Assembly: GCF_018448925.1 (NCBI RefSeq) | Contig: NZ_RCWE01000014.1 | Location: forward strand, 1-64,000 | Reading direction: 5' to 3' | Length of the DNA: 64,000 nt | Source: Photorhabdus akhurstii | Lineage (GTDB): Bacteria; Pseudomonadota; Gammaproteobacteria; Enterobacterales; Enterobacteriaceae | Part shown: one piece after another, positions 31,850 through 43,328 of the stretch | Layout: each line of letters starts with the position of its first letter | Position numbering within the stretch: the stretch's first letter is position 1 | Position numbers and translations under genes: made by a program | Notes under the pieces: model-generated | Seen by the model: the letters and a program-made list of their open reading frames with translations, nothing else | The model's database searches: none | Told to the model about the DNA's origin: nothing

Positions 31850-32873
31850 TAAGCAAGCTCTCAGGTAAGGTTTTGCCACATAACAGCATGGAAAGAGTTT
31901 CTAAATTTGACCAAATAGGCTGGCCGTAATCCTGCTTGATTTGGCGTTCCATCTGTACAAGTAAATGAAGTGCTTGCTGCAAATCATGTTGAGTGAGACG
32001 TTGCAGAGCACTTGTCAGTAATGGGCGACGGTTTTGCCATACCCGATGCTGATCTAACAGCGTTTTCATCGGAGTTGTGGTACTTTGGCGTTTCAGAGTG
32101 AGTAGCAGCAGCAATTCCCGCTGTACGGTACGTAATAGAATAACAGCTTCGCAATCTTCTTGTTTTAACTGTTTCAGAATATGCCAGGCTCGTTTTGCTT
32201 TACCCGCTAATAACGCGTCTACCCAGTGATAAGGTGTAAAGTGAGCCGCATCATTCACTGCATTTTCAATACGATGTAAGGTCAGTTTACCATCTGGGTA
32301 TAGCAGGGAGAGTCGCTCAAGTGCCTGAGCCAACGCCAGTAAATTTCCTTCATAGCAGTAACACAGTAGTTGATTGGCCTGCTCTTCCAGCGTCAATTTC
32401 ATGGCTTTGGCCCGTTGTGCAACCCATTGCGGCAGACGGTGCTGTTCGGGGGGCTGACAACTGACATAAACACCGTTTTTTCCTAGTGCTTTGAACCAGT
32501 TACTGTTCTCCTGAGCCTTGGTCAATTTCAGACCACGTAGTATTAACAGTATATCTGGATGAAGAAGCCCTGCCAGTTTTACCAGTTGTTCAGCCATTGC
32601 TGCGTTAGGGCCACTTTCAGGCAGAAGCAAAGTGAGTGTTTGACGGCTAGCAAATAGACTTAATGACTGACAGATACCGAATATCTCATCCCATTCGGTG
32701 TGATTATCCAGTGCATAGGTGAAGTGTTCAGTGAAAGCGTGTTTTTCAGCAGCCTTGCGGATGTGATCCTGGCTTTCCTGTAATAGCAGGGGTTCATTAC
32801 CCCATATCAGATAACAGTTTCGCAGCCCTTCATTGAGCTGCGAAATCAGTTGTTCGGGATAGAGTTTGATCAT
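31833..32873 (-). CDS. holA: DNA polymerase III delta subunit
   Basis: Clamp-loader subunit that opens the beta sliding clamp. The 346-aa protein (E. coli 343) starts [17 protein letters not shown], has the [16 protein letters not shown] segment of the degenerate AAA+ fold, and a C-terminal collar domain. It overlaps lptE by 4 bases and nadD by 17, giving a compact leuS-lptE-holA-nadD unit. Confidence 0.95.
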   Translation of the reverse strand: MIKLYPEQLISQLNEGLRNCYLIWGNEPLLLQESQDHIRKAAEKHAFTEHFTYALDNHTEWDEIFGICQSLSLFASRQTLTLLLPESGPNAAMAEQLVKLAGLLHPDILLILRGLKLTKAQENSNWFKALGKNGVYVSCQPPEQHRLPQWVAQRAKAMKLTLEEQANQLLCYCYEGNLLALAQALERLSLLYPDGKLTLHRIENAVNDAAHFTPYHWVDALLAGKAKRAWHILKQLKQEDCEAVILLRTVQRELLLLLTLKRQSTTTPMKTLLDQHRVWQNRRPLLTSALQRLTQHDLQQALHLLVQMERQIKQDYGQPIWSNLETLSMLLCGKTLPESLLNASYH

Positions 32874-33418
32874 TGTGCTTGCGCAGCTTGCTGTCCCACC
32901 TGTTTTTCTCTGGCTTTCTGCTTTTCTGCGTTGTGAACAGTCAATAACTGGCGAACTAACCCGCGAGCGGCTTGTTCACGCATTTCCTGACTGATTATCT
33001 CGTTTTCAGCATCTTTCGCCAGAGCTTCTAATGGGTTGTCGAAAAAAGAGCGGTCAACCCTGGAGCGCAGTGGGTATACGCTGCCGTCTGGCATAATGAC
33101 TTGTGCATCAACGTACAGTGTCAATTGGCGTTCAGCAGCCTTACCATCTTGGAAAACAGAGACAGTATCTTTATTTTCAGAAGAGCCGATTAACTTCAAA
33201 ATAGGAATATCAGCGCTGCCATCTTCAAGGATAGTGACGTTATTCAGACGAAGCTGTTGACGAACAGAACGGGCCAGTGGCCCATATGGGTCACTGCTTG
33301 TTAATTGCAGCTTTTTGAGCTCCGGTGGCACCTGAGTGGTGCCGCGCAGATGAAAACCGCAGCCAGCAGTGACCAGCACCGCCAACCCCAGCAACAACGT
33401 TAAAATACGATGTCGCAC
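32870..33418 (-). CDS. lptE: LPS-assembly lipoprotein LptE
   Basis: Outer-membrane lipoprotein that plugs the LptD barrel and helps place lipopolysaccharide in the outer leaflet. The signal peptide ends in [11 protein letters not shown] with the lipid-bearing cysteine at residue 20. The rest is the small alpha/beta LptE domain. The C-terminal tail is charged and Gln/Ala-rich. 182 aa (E. coli 193). 13 bases after leuS. Confidence 0.94.
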   Translation of the reverse strand: MRHRILTLLLGLAVLVTAGCGFHLRGTTQVPPELKKLQLTSSDPYGPLARSVRQQLRLNNVTILEDGSADIPILKLIGSSENKDTVSVFQDGKAAERQLTLYVDAQVIMPDGSVYPLRSRVDRSFFDNPLEALAKDAENEIISQEMREQAARGLVRQLLTVHNAEKQKAREKQVGQQAAQAQ

Positions 33419-33431
33419 ATTGCCTCCTTTA

Positions 33432-36014
33432 TCAGCCGACGACCAGATTCAGCAGTTTGCCTGGTACATAAATGACTTTGCGAATAGTGACGCCTTCAAG
33501 ATATTTCGCCACGCCATACTCTTGTGCTGCCAGATCATGAACATATTCTTTAGTCGCATCGACTGGCACAGTAACACGACCACGCACTTTACCGTTAACT
33601 TGAATGATGACTAGCTTGGTATCGTCAACCATTGCTTGTTCATCAGCTTGCGGCCAATCAGCCGTATCAATATCACCTTCACCACCCAGAGCTTGCCACA
33701 TAATAAAGCAAGCATGAGGTGTTATTGGTGACAACATACGGACAACCGCCAACAGCGCCTCTTGCATCAGAGCGCGATCCTGCTTAGTTTCTTGTGGTGC
33801 GCGGGTCAGTTTATTCATTAATTCCATTACCGCAGCGATAGCAGTATTGAATGCCTGACGGCGACCAACATCATCTGTGACTTTAGCGATGGTTTTGTGC
33901 AGATCTCGGAATAGATCTTTTTGTTCCACTGTCAGGTTTGTGATGTCCAGCGGTTGAGTTGCCCCTTTGCTGCTATGTTCATAAACCAGGCGCCATACAC
34001 GTTTCAGGAAGCGATTTGCTCCTTCAACGCTGGATTCTTGCCATTCTAATGTCAGCTCTGGTGGAGCCGCGAACATCATAAACAGGCGAACGGTATCAGC
34101 ACCATATTTTTCTACCATCAATTGAGGGTCAATGCCGTTGTTTTTGGATTTAGACATTTTGCTCATGCCGGTATAAATCAGCTCATGGCCTTCTTTATCC
34201 GTCGCTTTAACGATACGGCCTTTATCATCACGCTCAACAATAGTATCAGCTGGGGAAACCCAGATTTTTTCACCATTTTTGCCGATGTAATAAAAAGCAT
34301 CGGCTAGAACCATGCCCTGACATAACAGGCGCTTAGCGGGTTCATTGGAATTGACCAAGCCTGCATCACGCATCAGTTTATGGAAGAAACGGAAATACAT
34401 CAGATGCATGATGGCATGTTCGATACCACCGATGTATTGGTCAACTGGCAGCCAATAGTTAGCAGCCGCTGGATCGAGCAAGCCTTTGTCATAATCTGGA
34501 CAGGTATAGCGAGCGTAGTACCAGGAAGATTCCATAAAGGTATCGAAGGTATCTGTCTCACGTAGTGCCGGCTGGCCGTTGATAGTGGTTTTTGCCCATT
34601 CAAGATCAGCTTTAATTGGGCTGGTGATGCCATCCATTTTGACATCTTCCGGCAGAATAACAGGCAGTTGATCTGCTGGAACTGAAACAACCGTGCCATC
34701 TTCCAGTGTTGCCATTGGAATAGGAGCGCCCCAGTAACGTTGACGGGAAACACCCCAGTCACGCAGACGATAGTTGACTTTACGCTTACCTACGCCCATT
34801 TCCACCAATTTATTAGCGATGGCATTAAAACCGGCTTCGTGATTCAGACCGCTAAATTCACCGGAATTAAACAGAACATTCTTATCCGTTACCGGGGCTT
34901 CATGAACATTTGGTTCATTACCTTCACTGTCCAGAATAACGGCTTTCATTGGCAGGTTATATTTTGTCGCAAATTCCCAATCGCGTTGATCGTGGCCGGG
35001 AACTGCCATGACAGCACCGGTGCCGTATTCCATCAGGACAAAGTTTGCAACCCAGATTGCCACTTTCTCTTTGGTCAATGGATGAATAGCAAACATACCG
35101 GTTGCCATGCCTTTCTTCTCCATTGTTGCCATATCTGCTTCTGCAACTTTGGTATTACGGCACTCATCAATGAAAGCAACCAGTTCAGGGTTATTTTCTG
35201 CTGCTTGTTTTGCCAGAGGATGGCCTGCGGCAACCGCAACATAAGTGGCGCCGAGGAACGTATCAGGACGGGTAGTATAGACGGTCAGCTTCTCCTGACT
35301 ATCAGCCACATCAAAAGTGATTTCTACCCCTTCGGAGCGACCAATCCAGTTGCGCTGCATGGTTTTGACCTGTTCAGGCCACTCTTCCAGCGTATCCAGA
35401 TCATTTAACAACTCTTCGGCATAATCAGTGATCTTGATAAACCATTGCGGAATTTCTTTACGTTCAACTTTAGTGTCACAACGCCAACAACAGCCATCGA
35501 CCACTTGTTCATTAGCTAGAACGGTCAGATCGTGAGGGCACCAGTTAACTGCGGAGGTCTTTTTATAAACCAGACCCTTTTCATACAATTTAGTGAAGAA
35601 CCACTGTTCCCAACGGTAATATTCCGGGGTACAGGTTGTGACTTCACGATCCCAATCGTAACCGAAGCCCAGTGTTTTCAACTGACCTTTCATATATTCG
35701 ATGTTGGCATAGGTCCACGGAGCAGGCGCGGTATTGTTTTTGACCGCGGCGCCTTCCGCAGGCAGTCCAAACGCATCCCAACCGATAGGTTGTAGGACAT
35801 TTTTACCCAGCATACGCTGGTAGCGGGAGATAACGTCGCCGATAGTGTAGTTGCGTACATGGCCCATGTGTAGTCGGCCAGAAGGGTAAGGTAGCATGGA
35901 CAGGCAGTAATATTTTTCTTTACTGTTATCTTCTGTCACTTTAAAAGTTTGCTTCTCTTGCCAATGAAGCTGAACTTGCGGCTCTATATCTTCTGGACGG
36001 TATTGTTCTTGCAT
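33432..36014 (-). CDS. leuS: Leucyl-tRNA synthetase
   Basis: Class Ia synthetase that charges tRNA-Leu and edits misactivated amino acids. The HIGH-type motif is [15 protein letters not shown], the KMSKS motif is [11 protein letters not shown], and the CP1 editing domain contains the Thr-rich [13 protein letters not shown] segment. 860 aa, same as E. coli. It begins a run with lptE, holA and nadD and lies 160 bases after gltL, from which a terminator separates it. Confidence 0.97.
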   Translation of the reverse strand: MQEQYRPEDIEPQVQLHWQEKQTFKVTEDNSKEKYYCLSMLPYPSGRLHMGHVRNYTIGDVISRYQRMLGKNVLQPIGWDAFGLPAEGAAVKNNTAPAPWTYANIEYMKGQLKTLGFGYDWDREVTTCTPEYYRWEQWFFTKLYEKGLVYKKTSAVNWCPHDLTVLANEQVVDGCCWRCDTKVERKEIPQWFIKITDYAEELLNDLDTLEEWPEQVKTMQRNWIGRSEGVEITFDVADSQEKLTVYTTRPDTFLGATYVAVAAGHPLAKQAAENNPELVAFIDECRNTKVAEADMATMEKKGMATGMFAIHPLTKEKVAIWVANFVLMEYGTGAVMAVPGHDQRDWEFATKYNLPMKAVILDSEGNEPNVHEAPVTDKNVLFNSGEFSGLNHEAGFNAIANKLVEMGVGKRKVNYRLRDWGVSRQRYWGAPIPMATLEDGTVVSVPADQLPVILPEDVKMDGITSPIKADLEWAKTTINGQPALRETDTFDTFMESSWYYARYTCPDYDKGLLDPAAANYWLPVDQYIGGIEHAIMHLMYFRFFHKLMRDAGLVNSNEPAKRLLCQGMVLADAFYYIGKNGEKIWVSPADTIVERDDKGRIVKATDKEGHELIYTGMSKMSKSKNNGIDPQLMVEKYGADTVRLFMMFAAPPELTLEWQESSVEGANRFLKRVWRLVYEHSSKGATQPLDITNLTVEQKDLFRDLHKTIAKVTDDVGRRQAFNTAIAAVMELMNKLTRAPQETKQDRALMQEALLAVVRMLSPITPHACFIMWQALGGEGDIDTADWPQADEQAMVDDTKLVIIQVNGKVRGRVTVPVDATKEYVHDLAAQEYGVAKYLEGVTIRKVIYVPGKLLNLVVG

Positions 36015-36132
36015 GGCACCGATAATCCTATGGTGAGTAAAAAGCTACGCTTGTAGCAATCATTTAGTTGGTAAAATATGAGATCGGCATAGCATATCTG
36101 ATTTGATATATAAGAAACAGTGGTTCTGAGGG

Positions 36133-36163
36133 AAAATCCGATGGCGACGGGTGTCACCACCGG
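36133..36163 (-). terminator. gltIJKL terminator
   Basis: A long hairpin at 36138-36163 (outer CCG/CGG, then an eight-pair stem with two G-T pairs, 4-base loop) runs on the minus strand into ATTTTCCC. It is 13 bases after the gltL stop and upstream of leuS. Confidence 0.8.
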
Positions 36164-36176
36164 AAATGAAATGAGG

Positions 36177-36905
36177 TTAGTGAAGAATTTTAGCGAGAAA
36201 TTCTTTGGCGCGATCTGATTTTGGATTCGCAAAGAAATCTTCTTTCTTGCTATCTTCAACAATTTTGCCTTCATCCATAAAGATAACTCGGCTGGCTACT
36301 TTACGGGCGAAGCCCATTTCGTGAGTAACAACCATCATGGTCATCCCTTCGTCTGCCAGTTTAACCATGACATCAAGCACTTCATTGATCATTTCAGGGT
36401 CGAGTGCGGAGGTGGGTTCGTCAAATAGCATGGCAATCGGGTCCATACAAAGGGCACGGGCGATTGCTACACGTTGCTGCTGACCACCGGAAAGTTGCGA
36501 TGGGAATTTATTCGCCTGACTGGCAAGCCCGACGCGTTCAAGTAATTTCAATCCTTTTTCTTCTGCCGTTTTTTTATCACGATTGAGCACTTTAATCTGC
36601 GCCAGAGTTAAATTCTCAATGATGGAGAGATGGGGGAACAGCTCAAAATGCTGGAACACCATGCCGACTTTAGAACGTAGTTGTGCCAGATTGGTGTTTT
36701 TGTCATTGACTTTAATGTCATTAACCAGAATTTCACCCTGTTGGATGGATTCCAGACCATTAACCGTTTTTATCAGGGTGGATTTGCCTGAGCCAGATGG
36801 GCCACAGACTACAACGACTTCACCTTTTTTAACTTCAGTTGAGCAGTCGGAGAGAACCTGAAATTGGCCATACCACTTGGATACATTTTTCAGGGAGATC
36901 ATCAA
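36177..36905 (-). CDS. gltL: Glutamate/aspartate ABC transporter, ATP-binding protein
   Basis: ATPase of the GltIJKL importer. Walker [10 protein letters not shown], signature [15 protein letters not shown], Walker [12 protein letters not shown] and H-loop VVTHE are intact. 242 aa (E. coli 241). It overlaps gltK by 4 bases and is followed by a hairpin terminator. Confidence 0.96.
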   Translation of the reverse strand: MMISLKNVSKWYGQFQVLSDCSTEVKKGEVVVVCGPSGSGKSTLIKTVNGLESIQQGEILVNDIKVNDKNTNLAQLRSKVGMVFQHFELFPHLSIIENLTLAQIKVLNRDKKTAEEKGLKLLERVGLASQANKFPSQLSGGQQQRVAIARALCMDPIAMLFDEPTSALDPEMINEVLDVMVKLADEGMTMMVVTHEMGFARKVASRVIFMDEGKIVEDSKKEDFFANPKSDRAKEFLAKILH

Positions 36906-37576
36906 ACAGTCCTTTTCTTCAAATAGTTAACCAGCATAGATGCGGCAATACTAATAATAAAATAAACCAAACCAGCAAATAGGATCATTTCGACCTGAGT
37001 GCCATCACGCTCACCGATATTTGCCGCAGTACGGAAAAAGTCCGCGAGACTGAGCACATACACCAATGAGGTGTCTTGAAACAGTACGATCCCCTGTGTC
37101 AATAACAGCGGAGTCATCGCACGGAATGCTTGAGGCAGGATAACCAGCCTCATACTTTGCATTGGTGTCATACCTAATGCCAGTGCTGCCGAAGATTGCC
37201 CGCGGGAGATACTCTGAATTCCTGCCCGGATAATTTCTGAATAGTAAGCTGCTTCGAAAAAGGCGAATGCAACCATAGCTGAAATTAAACGAATATCTGT
37301 TTTCGGAGAAATCCCCAGAACATTCTGTACTAGGCTAGGCACAATTAGGTAGAACCATAACAGTACCATAACTAGTGGTACAGAGCGGAACAGATTGACA
37401 TATAAAGTGGCAAACCAGCTCAGTACTTTTATCGAAGAGAGCCGCATAACGGCCAGCACGGTTCCCCAGAGAATACCGACAACAACAGCAATAATCGTTA
37501 TTTTTGCTGTAATGACTAAGCCTTGTAGCAGAAATGGGATACTGGGGATAATCGAACTCCAGTCAAACTCGTACAT
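36902..37576 (-). CDS. gltK: Glutamate/aspartate ABC transporter, permease
   Basis: HisM-type membrane subunit of GltIJKL. About five transmembrane segments, with the EAA coupling motif [25 protein letters not shown]. 224 aa, as in E. coli. It abuts gltJ and overlaps gltL by 4 bases. Confidence 0.95.
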   Translation of the reverse strand: MYEFDWSSIIPSIPFLLQGLVITAKITIIAVVVGILWGTVLAVMRLSSIKVLSWFATLYVNLFRSVPLVMVLLWFYLIVPSLVQNVLGISPKTDIRLISAMVAFAFFEAAYYSEIIRAGIQSISRGQSSAALALGMTPMQSMRLVILPQAFRAMTPLLLTQGIVLFQDTSLVYVLSLADFFRTAANIGERDGTQVEMILFAGLVYFIISIAASMLVNYLKKRTV

Positions 37577-38317
37577 TTATTGACCTCCAATATTACCCGG
37601 TAAACGTACCTTTTTCTCAAGCAAGTGCATGGCGAGCATAATCACCAGATTGATTCCGACATAGGCCAACGTAATGGCGGTAAATGTTTCATAAGCATGT
37701 GCTGAGTAATCAAGTAACTTACCTGCCTGTGCTGCCATATCTACCAGACCAATAGTGGAGGCGATGGCGGAGTTTTTTACCAGATTCATCATTTCTGATG
37801 TCATGGGTGGAATGATCACTCGATAGGCGTTGGGTAATAGGACATAACGATAGGTTTGTGGCAAGGTTAGCCCCATTGCCAGCCCTGCCGATTTTTGCCC
37901 GCGTGGTAGTGATTGTATGGCGGCACGAACCTGCTCACACACACGTGCCGCAGTGAAAAGACCTAAACAGACAGTGGATGAGAGAAAAAATTGAATATTA
38001 GGGTCCAATTCAGTTTTAAACCACAGACTAATTTTTTCTGGCAGTAGTTCAGGTACAACCAGATACCAGATAAAAAATTGAACTATCAGCGGTACGTTAC
38101 GAAAAAGCTCAACATAACAGGTCCCCATCCCAGATAATATTTTATTGGGAACAGTGCGCAAGATGCCGAACAGCGAGCCGACAATGAAAGCGAGAATCCA
38201 AGCGCAGATAGACAAGGCAATCGTCACCTGAAATCCAGCTATCAACCAGCCTAGATAAGTTGTATTGCCGAAAGGGGCAGCTTGCAAAAAGATGCCCCAG
38301 TTCCAATCGATTGACAT
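37577..38317 (-). CDS. gltJ: Glutamate/aspartate ABC transporter, permease
   Basis: Second membrane subunit of GltIJKL, with motif SAGLAMGLTLPQTYRYVLLPNAYRVI. The start at 38317 (MSIDWNWGIFLQ) gives 246 aa, as in E. coli; the frame is open 31 codons further up, into the gltI-gltJ hairpin, so the longer form is rejected. GltJ and GltK form a heterodimeric channel. Confidence 0.94.
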   Translation of the reverse strand: MSIDWNWGIFLQAAPFGNTTYLGWLIAGFQVTIALSICAWILAFIVGSLFGILRTVPNKILSGMGTCYVELFRNVPLIVQFFIWYLVVPELLPEKISLWFKTELDPNIQFFLSSTVCLGLFTAARVCEQVRAAIQSLPRGQKSAGLAMGLTLPQTYRYVLLPNAYRVIIPPMTSEMMNLVKNSAIASTIGLVDMAAQAGKLLDYSAHAYETFTAITLAYVGINLVIMLAMHLLEKKVRLPGNIGGQ

Positions 38318-38375
38318 AATAATACTCCCTGCGAGGGGGGTAGTTTGATCCCCTGAAAGCGACTGATTGGCTGAG

Positions 38376-38408
38376 AAAAAAAAGCGAGGTAGGGAACGGC
38401 CACCTCGC
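38376..38408 (-). terminator. Intercistronic terminator/attenuator between gltI and gltJ
   Basis: GCGAGGT (38384-38390) pairs with ACCTCGC (38402-38408), and on the minus strand the stem is followed directly by a T8 tract. It sits inside the operon, 43 bases after gltI. It should let most transcripts stop after gltI, giving excess binding protein. In E. coli the same gap yields the small RNA SroC, so the 3' end formed here may also define such an RNA. Confidence 0.88.
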
Positions 38409-38450
38409 ACCCTGTGATGCCAATCAAATAGTCATTTTTTAATTATATTT

Positions 38451-39344
38451 CTAGTCAAGCGCCTTATCATTTGGCGATTTAAATAGTGCTTTCATTTCAT
38501 CAGACAAAGAGAAGTTCAGGTTCAGATTCTTGGGTGGAATCGGGTGTTTGAACCAGCGCTCAAATGATTTCTCTGCCTCTCCTGAGGTTTGCGCCTGAAC
38601 AATGGTCTCATCGATCAGCTTCTTGAATTGAAGATCGTCTTTGCGCGATATACAACCATAGGCTTCTCTAGACTGAGGCGTGCCAACAATTTCCCATTGA
38701 TCAGGTTTTTTCGCTTTAGCGCGTTCGCCTGCTAGCAGAGCATCGTCCACCATAAAGGCGATTGCACGGCCGGATTCCAGAGTACGGAATGAGTCACCAT
38801 GATCTTTTGCACTGATGATGCGCATTTTCATGTTTTTTTCATCGTTGAGTTTATTCAGCAATATTTCAGAAGTCGTACCTGCTGAAACAACGACATTTTT
38901 GCCGGCTAAATCAGGGAAATCTTTTATACCGGAACCTTTTTTAGTCAGCAAACGTGTACTAACAATAAAGATAGAGTTTGAGAAAGTGACTTGTTTTTGG
39001 CGTTCAAGGTTATTGGAAGTGGAACCGCATTCGAAATCGTAAGTGCCATTTTGTAGCAATGGGATGCGATTTTGAGAAGTTATGGGTATCAATTTTACTT
39101 GCAGATTTGGCATGTCCAGTTTCTTTTTCACCGCTTCAACAATCAGATTAGAATAATCCTGAGAGTAGCCGACGACTTTTTGCTGATTATCGTAGTAAGC
39201 AAAAGGTACGGAAGACTCACGATGTCCCACAATGATCACGCCATCATCTTTGATCTTTTTCAGTGTTCCCGTTAATTCTTCGGCCTGAACAGCCCCCGCC
39301 ATGCCAAGTAACATCATGGTTAATACTAGGTTACGCATACGCAT
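38451..39344 (-). CDS. gltI: Glutamate/aspartate ABC transporter, periplasmic binding protein
   Basis: Periplasmic receptor for L-glutamate and L-aspartate. A signal peptide (MRMRNLVLTMMLLGMAGAVQA, cut after about residue 21) is followed by a solute-binding family 3 domain with GHRESSVPFAYYDNQQKVVG, TSQNRIPLLQNG and AKDHGDSFRTLESG. The start at 39344 has AGGAG 6 bases upstream; a Met two codons later is also possible. 297 aa; E. coli 302. First gene of gltIJKL. Confidence 0.94.
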   Translation of the reverse strand: MRMRNLVLTMMLLGMAGAVQAEELTGTLKKIKDDGVIIVGHRESSVPFAYYDNQQKVVGYSQDYSNLIVEAVKKKLDMPNLQVKLIPITSQNRIPLLQNGTYDFECGSTSNNLERQKQVTFSNSIFIVSTRLLTKKGSGIKDFPDLAGKNVVVSAGTTSEILLNKLNDEKNMKMRIISAKDHGDSFRTLESGRAIAFMVDDALLAGERAKAKKPDQWEIVGTPQSREAYGCISRKDDLQFKKLIDETIVQAQTSGEAEKSFERWFKHPIPPKNLNLNFSLSDEMKALFKSPNDKALD

Positions 39345-39743
39345 ATACAACTCCTTTAATGTGGCTATCGTTTGCGATGTTGTGTTTGCAAAAGTCTCTC
39401 TGTGATTTGTTTTTAATCGAGGATCATTTGCTGTCATATGTATATATAGTGTTAAAAAATAGTACAAAAGGGTTAGTCAATGAAAATGAATTGTTTCTAT
39501 TTCGGGAGCTGTCTCGCACTATAAATGAACAATGTTGTTTATCTTGCACAATAAAGGTGCGTGATTATCATTTTTTTAGTGCATTTTCCCATTTTTGGTT
39601 ATTGAAACAGCTATTTCCCTTTCTATTCATAGATATAGCAGCAATTAGCGTGCCAAAATAGTAAAGGGGGGTAAAATTAGCACCAATAAGTTGTTTAAGT
39701 AGGTTATTTGCATAACATAGAGTGATATCAGTTGTTGAGGGTT
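39345..39743. other. gltI upstream region
   Basis: About 400 AT-rich bases between gltI and the AhpD-like gene. They must hold the gltIJKL promoter and leader (in E. coli a target of the GcvB small RNA), but I cannot fix the elements. Open frames here look like chance. Confidence 0.45.
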
Positions 39744-39778
39744 AGCAGGGTTAATTATCGCTAGTAATTAACCTTGCT
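39744..39778 (-). terminator. Hairpin terminator of the AhpD-like gene
   Basis: A 14-bp stem, AGCAGGGTTAATTA (39744-39757) with TAATTAACCTTGCT (39765-39778, one G-T pair), begins 7 bases after the stop of the upstream gene on the minus strand. It lacks a good T tract. Confidence 0.6.
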
Positions 39779-39785
39779 GAATTTC

Positions 39786-40247
39786 TTAGGGTAGGTCAGT
39801 GGTAGAAGTGGGTAAGGTATATTTCATACCAATTGCCAGACGATTCCATAGGTTGATAAGGCCGATTAACAATGTTAAATCGACAATCTCTTTTTCATCA
39901 AACTCCGCCAATAGTGGAGTGTAATGTTCATCTTCTGCTCCAGTTTCGACAATCCGAGATAAAGCCTCTGCCCAGCCTAAAGCCGCACGCTCCCGTGATG
40001 TAAAAATAGTCGCTTCTTTCCAGGCGCTTAGGAGATAGAGTTTTTGTTCGCTATTTCCTGCCTTGCGGGCAGCTTTGGAATGCATATTAAGACAAAAGGC
40101 ACAGCCATTGATTTGGGAAACTCTGACTTTGATGAGTTCGATGAGCGCCTTACCGAGAGTGGATTGGTAAGTTAATTCATCGACTTTTACGACCGCATTA
40201 TAAAGCTCTGGTGAAATTTCTGATGGTTGCAGACGTTTTGCTTGCAT
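39786..40247 (-). CDS. Carboxymuconolactone decarboxylase / AhpD-like family protein
   Basis: Small all-helical protein of 153 aa from the alkylhydroperoxidase D-like superfamily. The redox/proton-relay motif C49-x2-C52-x3-H56 (INGCAFCLNMHSKAA) is present, preceded by LIKVRVSQ. Members of this group act as peroxidases or are of unknown role. It is a single-gene unit with its own start region and terminator, inserted between gltI and lnt relative to E. coli. The precise substrate is not readable. Confidence 0.85.
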   Translation of the reverse strand: MQAKRLQPSEISPELYNAVVKVDELTYQSTLGKALIELIKVRVSQINGCAFCLNMHSKAARKAGNSEQKLYLLSAWKEATIFTSRERAALGWAEALSRIVETGAEDEHYTPLLAEFDEKEIVDLTLLIGLINLWNRLAIGMKYTLPTSTTDLP

Positions 40248-40334
40248 AACTTGTTACTCCTTTGTTTTTCTATCAATTGGATGGAAAATGGATTAAAAGT
40301 TAATCGGTTCCTGCATAGTGCAAAGGAATAGTGC

Positions 40335-40356
40335 AAGGGAGCAATTTCGCTCCCTT
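40335..40356. terminator. Stem-loop downstream of lnt
   Basis: AAGGGAGC (40335-40342) pairs perfectly with GCTCCCTT (40349-40356), loop AATTTC. It begins 13 bases after the lnt stop on the minus strand. The T run is on the plus-strand side, so termination of lnt is plausible but not certain. Confidence 0.6.
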
Positions 40357-40369
40357 TTGGCTATATGGA

Positions 40370-41899
40370 TTAAGATTTACGGCGGTTATATGTTAAGGCA
40401 AACAGGGCAAACAATACGGTAATTATCCATACCGGCCAGTTACCCCAGCGAGCATAGGGTGTTATTCCGGTTGCGGGCGTCACTTTAGCTGCCAGAACAT
40501 TACGGGTAAATTGTGGGAGTGCTGCCTGTACTTCTCCGTCCGGGCTGATAACGGCTGTAATGCCGTTATTGGTACTACGTAGTAATGGGCGTCCTAATTC
40601 GAGGGAACGCATGCGTGCCATTTGGAAATGTTGCCAAGGGCCAATTGAACCACCAAACCAAGCATCATTGGAAACAGTGAGTAAGAATTCGGTATCCGGT
40701 TTGAAATTCGCACGAACCTGTTCGCCCAGTATAATTTCATAACAAATAGCGGTGGTTAAATTATATCCTGCAACAGAAAGCTGTGGTTGAATGTAGTTGC
40801 CACGGCTGAATGAAGACATGGGTAAGTTGAAGAATGGTGCCAGAGGACGGAGTAGAGACTCCAGAGGAACAAATTCGCCGAATGGTACCAGATGGTATTT
40901 ATCGTAGCGAATAGCTGCCGGATATTGATAAGGTATTTTATCGCCGAGGACAATCACGCTGTTATAGATCTTATCGCTGTCGCCAACGGCTCTTTCATCG
41001 ACAATACCGGTAATAAGGCTGGTATGTTGATTGCGTAACAGCTCATCTAATTTTGCTAGAAAGTGGCGTTGATAACTTTCCAATGAAGGAATAGCAGACT
41101 CCGGCCAGATGATTATCGGTATTTTGCCGATATATGGCAGGCTATTATCCATGTAGATGTCCATAGTTTCGTTGAGCATATTGGGTGCCCATTTCAGGGA
41201 TTGTGGAATATTTCCCTGAACCAGCGCGACATCAACAGCTTTTTCAGGCAGTAGGTTGTACCACTGATAATGGCGTATTGGCCACGGTAATAGCAAAATG
41301 GCGACAGCGATAACACCAGCGACTATTTTCCGATGTACGATGGCCAGAACGAATAACCCGCTGAGAGCCATTAACAAGAAAGTGATGGCCTCAACACCCA
41401 AAATTGGTGCAATGGCTTTCATTGGACCATCTAATTGGCTGTAGCCGAATTGTAGCCAGGGAAAACCGGTTAGAATCCAGCCGCGCAGGAATTCGGTAAG
41501 TTGCCATAATGCAGGTGCTGCCACAGCCAGCCTTACCCCGTTCGTTTTTGCGAAGAAACGGTTGAGTAAGCCAGCGAATAAAGCAGGATAGAGAGAGAGA
41601 TAGGCGGCAAGTAATATGACCAGCAAAATATTGACCGCGGTCGGCATGCCACCGAAATTGGCAATGCTGACATACACCCAGTTTGTACCACTGCCAAACA
41701 GGCCGAATCCCCAACAAAAAGCAATAAATGCCGCTTGTCGGGGTGTTCTGTTCAAAGTCAGAAGTTGTAGTCCAAACAGGGAGATAATAGCGGCAGGCCA
41801 GAAGTCAAAAGGCGAAAAAGCCAGTGTTCCACTGGCTCCGAAAAACAGTGCCAGCAGGGCGCGCAGCCGTTGGCAATTTAATAATGAAGCTTTGTTCAT
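40370..41899 (-). CDS. lnt: Apolipoprotein N-acyltransferase
   Basis: Inner-membrane enzyme that adds the third acyl chain to the N-terminal cysteine of lipoproteins. About six transmembrane segments lie in the first ~200 residues, followed by a periplasmic nitrilase-like domain with a Glu-Lys-Cys triad: [18 protein letters not shown] and [10 protein letters not shown] final membrane helix closes the protein. 509 aa (E. coli 512). 7 bases after corC. Confidence 0.96.
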   Translation of the reverse strand: MNKASLLNCQRLRALLALFFGASGTLAFSPFDFWPAAIISLFGLQLLTLNRTPRQAAFIAFCWGFGLFGSGTNWVYVSIANFGGMPTAVNILLVILLAAYLSLYPALFAGLLNRFFAKTNGVRLAVAAPALWQLTEFLRGWILTGFPWLQFGYSQLDGPMKAIAPILGVEAITFLLMALSGLFVLAIVHRKIVAGVIAVAILLLPWPIRHYQWYNLLPEKAVDVALVQGNIPQSLKWAPNMLNETMDIYMDNSLPYIGKIPIIIWPESAIPSLESYQRHFLAKLDELLRNQHTSLITGIVDERAVGDSDKIYNSVIVLGDKIPYQYPAAIRYDKYHLVPFGEFVPLESLLRPLAPFFNLPMSSFSRGNYIQPQLSVAGYNLTTAICYEIILGEQVRANFKPDTEFLLTVSNDAWFGGSIGPWQHFQMARMRSLELGRPLLRSTNNGITAVISPDGEVQAALPQFTRNVLAAKVTPATGITPYARWGNWPVWIITVLFALFALTYNRRKS

Positions 41900-41906
41900 T
41901 CAGATT

Positions 41907-42788
41907 TTATTCTTCTTCAAGGTTAGGTATTGGCGCATCGTCCGGTATCGTAACGTAAACTTGAATAATTCTTCGGCTATCGGCCATAGCGACTTTAAAG
42001 AGATAACCGTTGATATCAACAGATTCTCCTCTGGCTGGCAAATGACCGAATGCTTGCATAACCAGACCGCCAATAGTATCCACTTCTTCATCACTGAATT
42101 GGGTGCTAAAGGCTTCATTAAAGTCTTCAATCTGAGTTAGCGCTCGTACCGTATAGGTATGACGGCTCAAGGCACGAATATCGACATCTTCTTCTTCATC
42201 GTATTCGTCTTCAATTTCACCGACGATCAGTTCAAGAATATCTTCGATAGTGACCAGGCCCGATACACCACCAAACTCATCAATGACGATTGCCATATGA
42301 TAACGTTGAGAACGGAACTCTTTCAGCATGCGGTCAACCCGTTTACTTTCAGGTACAACGACAGCCTGACGCAGAACCTTATCTATGCTGAATGGCGGCG
42401 CATCGGTACGCATAAATGGCAATAGGTCTTTTGCCATTAAAATTCCTTCAATGTGATCTTTGTCTTCACTGATCACAGGGAAGCGAGAATGAGCCGAATC
42501 GATAATTACATCCAGACATTCGTCCAGGGTTTGATTACGTTTTAAGGTAACGATTTGAGAACGGGGGATCATGATATCCCGGACACGCTGATCGGAAATA
42601 TCCATTACCCCTTCGAGCATATCGCGGGTATCAGGATCAATCAGATCGTTTTGTTCAGAGTCACGGATCAGTTCCACCAGTTCATCACGGCTTTTTGGCT
42701 CACCGTGAAAAAGCTGGTTAAGAAGAAGAGTGAAAAACCCTTTCTTAGGGCTAGGGTTATCGTTACTTGAAGGATGGTCGTCGCTCAT
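41907..42788 (-). CDS. corC: CBS-domain protein CorC (magnesium/cobalt efflux accessory)
   Basis: Cytosolic YbeX/CorC protein: a tandem CBS domain ([41 protein letters not shown]) followed by a C-terminal CorC/HlyC domain ([16 protein letters not shown]). Linked to Mg/Co efflux in Salmonella and to ribosome metabolism in E. coli. 293 aa, against 292 in E. coli. In the lnt-corC-ybeY-ybeZ-miaB cluster. Confidence 0.95.
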   Translation of the reverse strand: MSDDHPSSNDNPSPKKGFFTLLLNQLFHGEPKSRDELVELIRDSEQNDLIDPDTRDMLEGVMDISDQRVRDIMIPRSQIVTLKRNQTLDECLDVIIDSAHSRFPVISEDKDHIEGILMAKDLLPFMRTDAPPFSIDKVLRQAVVVPESKRVDRMLKEFRSQRYHMAIVIDEFGGVSGLVTIEDILELIVGEIEDEYDEEEDVDIRALSRHTYTVRALTQIEDFNEAFSTQFSDEEVDTIGGLVMQAFGHLPARGESVDINGYLFKVAMADSRRIIQVYVTIPDDAPIPNLEEE

Positions 42789-42860
42789 GGCGTTTTAATG
42801 AAAATTTCCCATTAAATAAGTTATTGTCGGTATTTTTTAGCATAAAAATGGTACGAATGG

Positions 42861-43328
42861 TTACTTTTTTTCTGCAAGGTAGGGGTCAGCATAACCTAAC
42901 GCTTGCATAATTTCTGTTTCCAAAGATTCCATTTCTTCTGCTTCATCATCTTCTATATGGTCATAACCCAGCAAATGTAGGCAGCCGTGCACAACCATAT
43001 GCGCCCAATGTTCTTCTACTGTTTTTTGTTGCTCCTCCGCTTCTTTTTCAACAACCTGACGACAGATAATGAGATCGCCAAGCAGGGGTAAATCAACCTC
43101 TGGTGGTGCTTCAAATGGGAAAGATAACACATTTGTTGGCTTATCTTTACCACGGTAAGTCAGATTTAAATCGTGGCTTTCTGCCTCATCAACAATGCGG
43201 ATAGTGACTTCACTTTCAGGTTGAAATTGAGGTAAAACCCCATCCAGCCAGCGCTGGAACAGGGTTTCTTCAGGAAGACCTTGTAAATGCTCACAGGCAA
43301 TTTGTAAATCAAGTATGACTGAACTCAT
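42861..43328 (-). CDS. ybeY: Endoribonuclease YbeY
   Basis: Zinc-dependent single-strand RNase required for 16S rRNA 3' maturation and 70S quality control. The metal motif H-x3-H-x5-H is seen in [24 protein letters not shown]. The start at 43328 ([13 protein letters not shown]) gives 155 aa, as in E. coli, and overlaps the ybeZ end by 4 bases; a longer open frame upstream lies in ybeZ and is rejected. Confidence 0.96.
   Translation of the reverse strand: MSSVILDLQIACEHLQGLPEETLFQRWLDGVLPQFQPESEVTIRIVDEAESHDLNLTYRGKDKPTNVLSFPFEAPPEVDLPLLGDLIICRQVVEKEAEEQQKTVEEHWAHMVVHGCLHLLGYDHIEDDEAEEMESLETEIMQALGYADPYLAEKK

Noticed and set aside
34740-35408. 222-codon plus-strand frame inside leuS
   Set aside because: Antisense shadow of leuS, with no start signal and composition dictated by the leuS codons.
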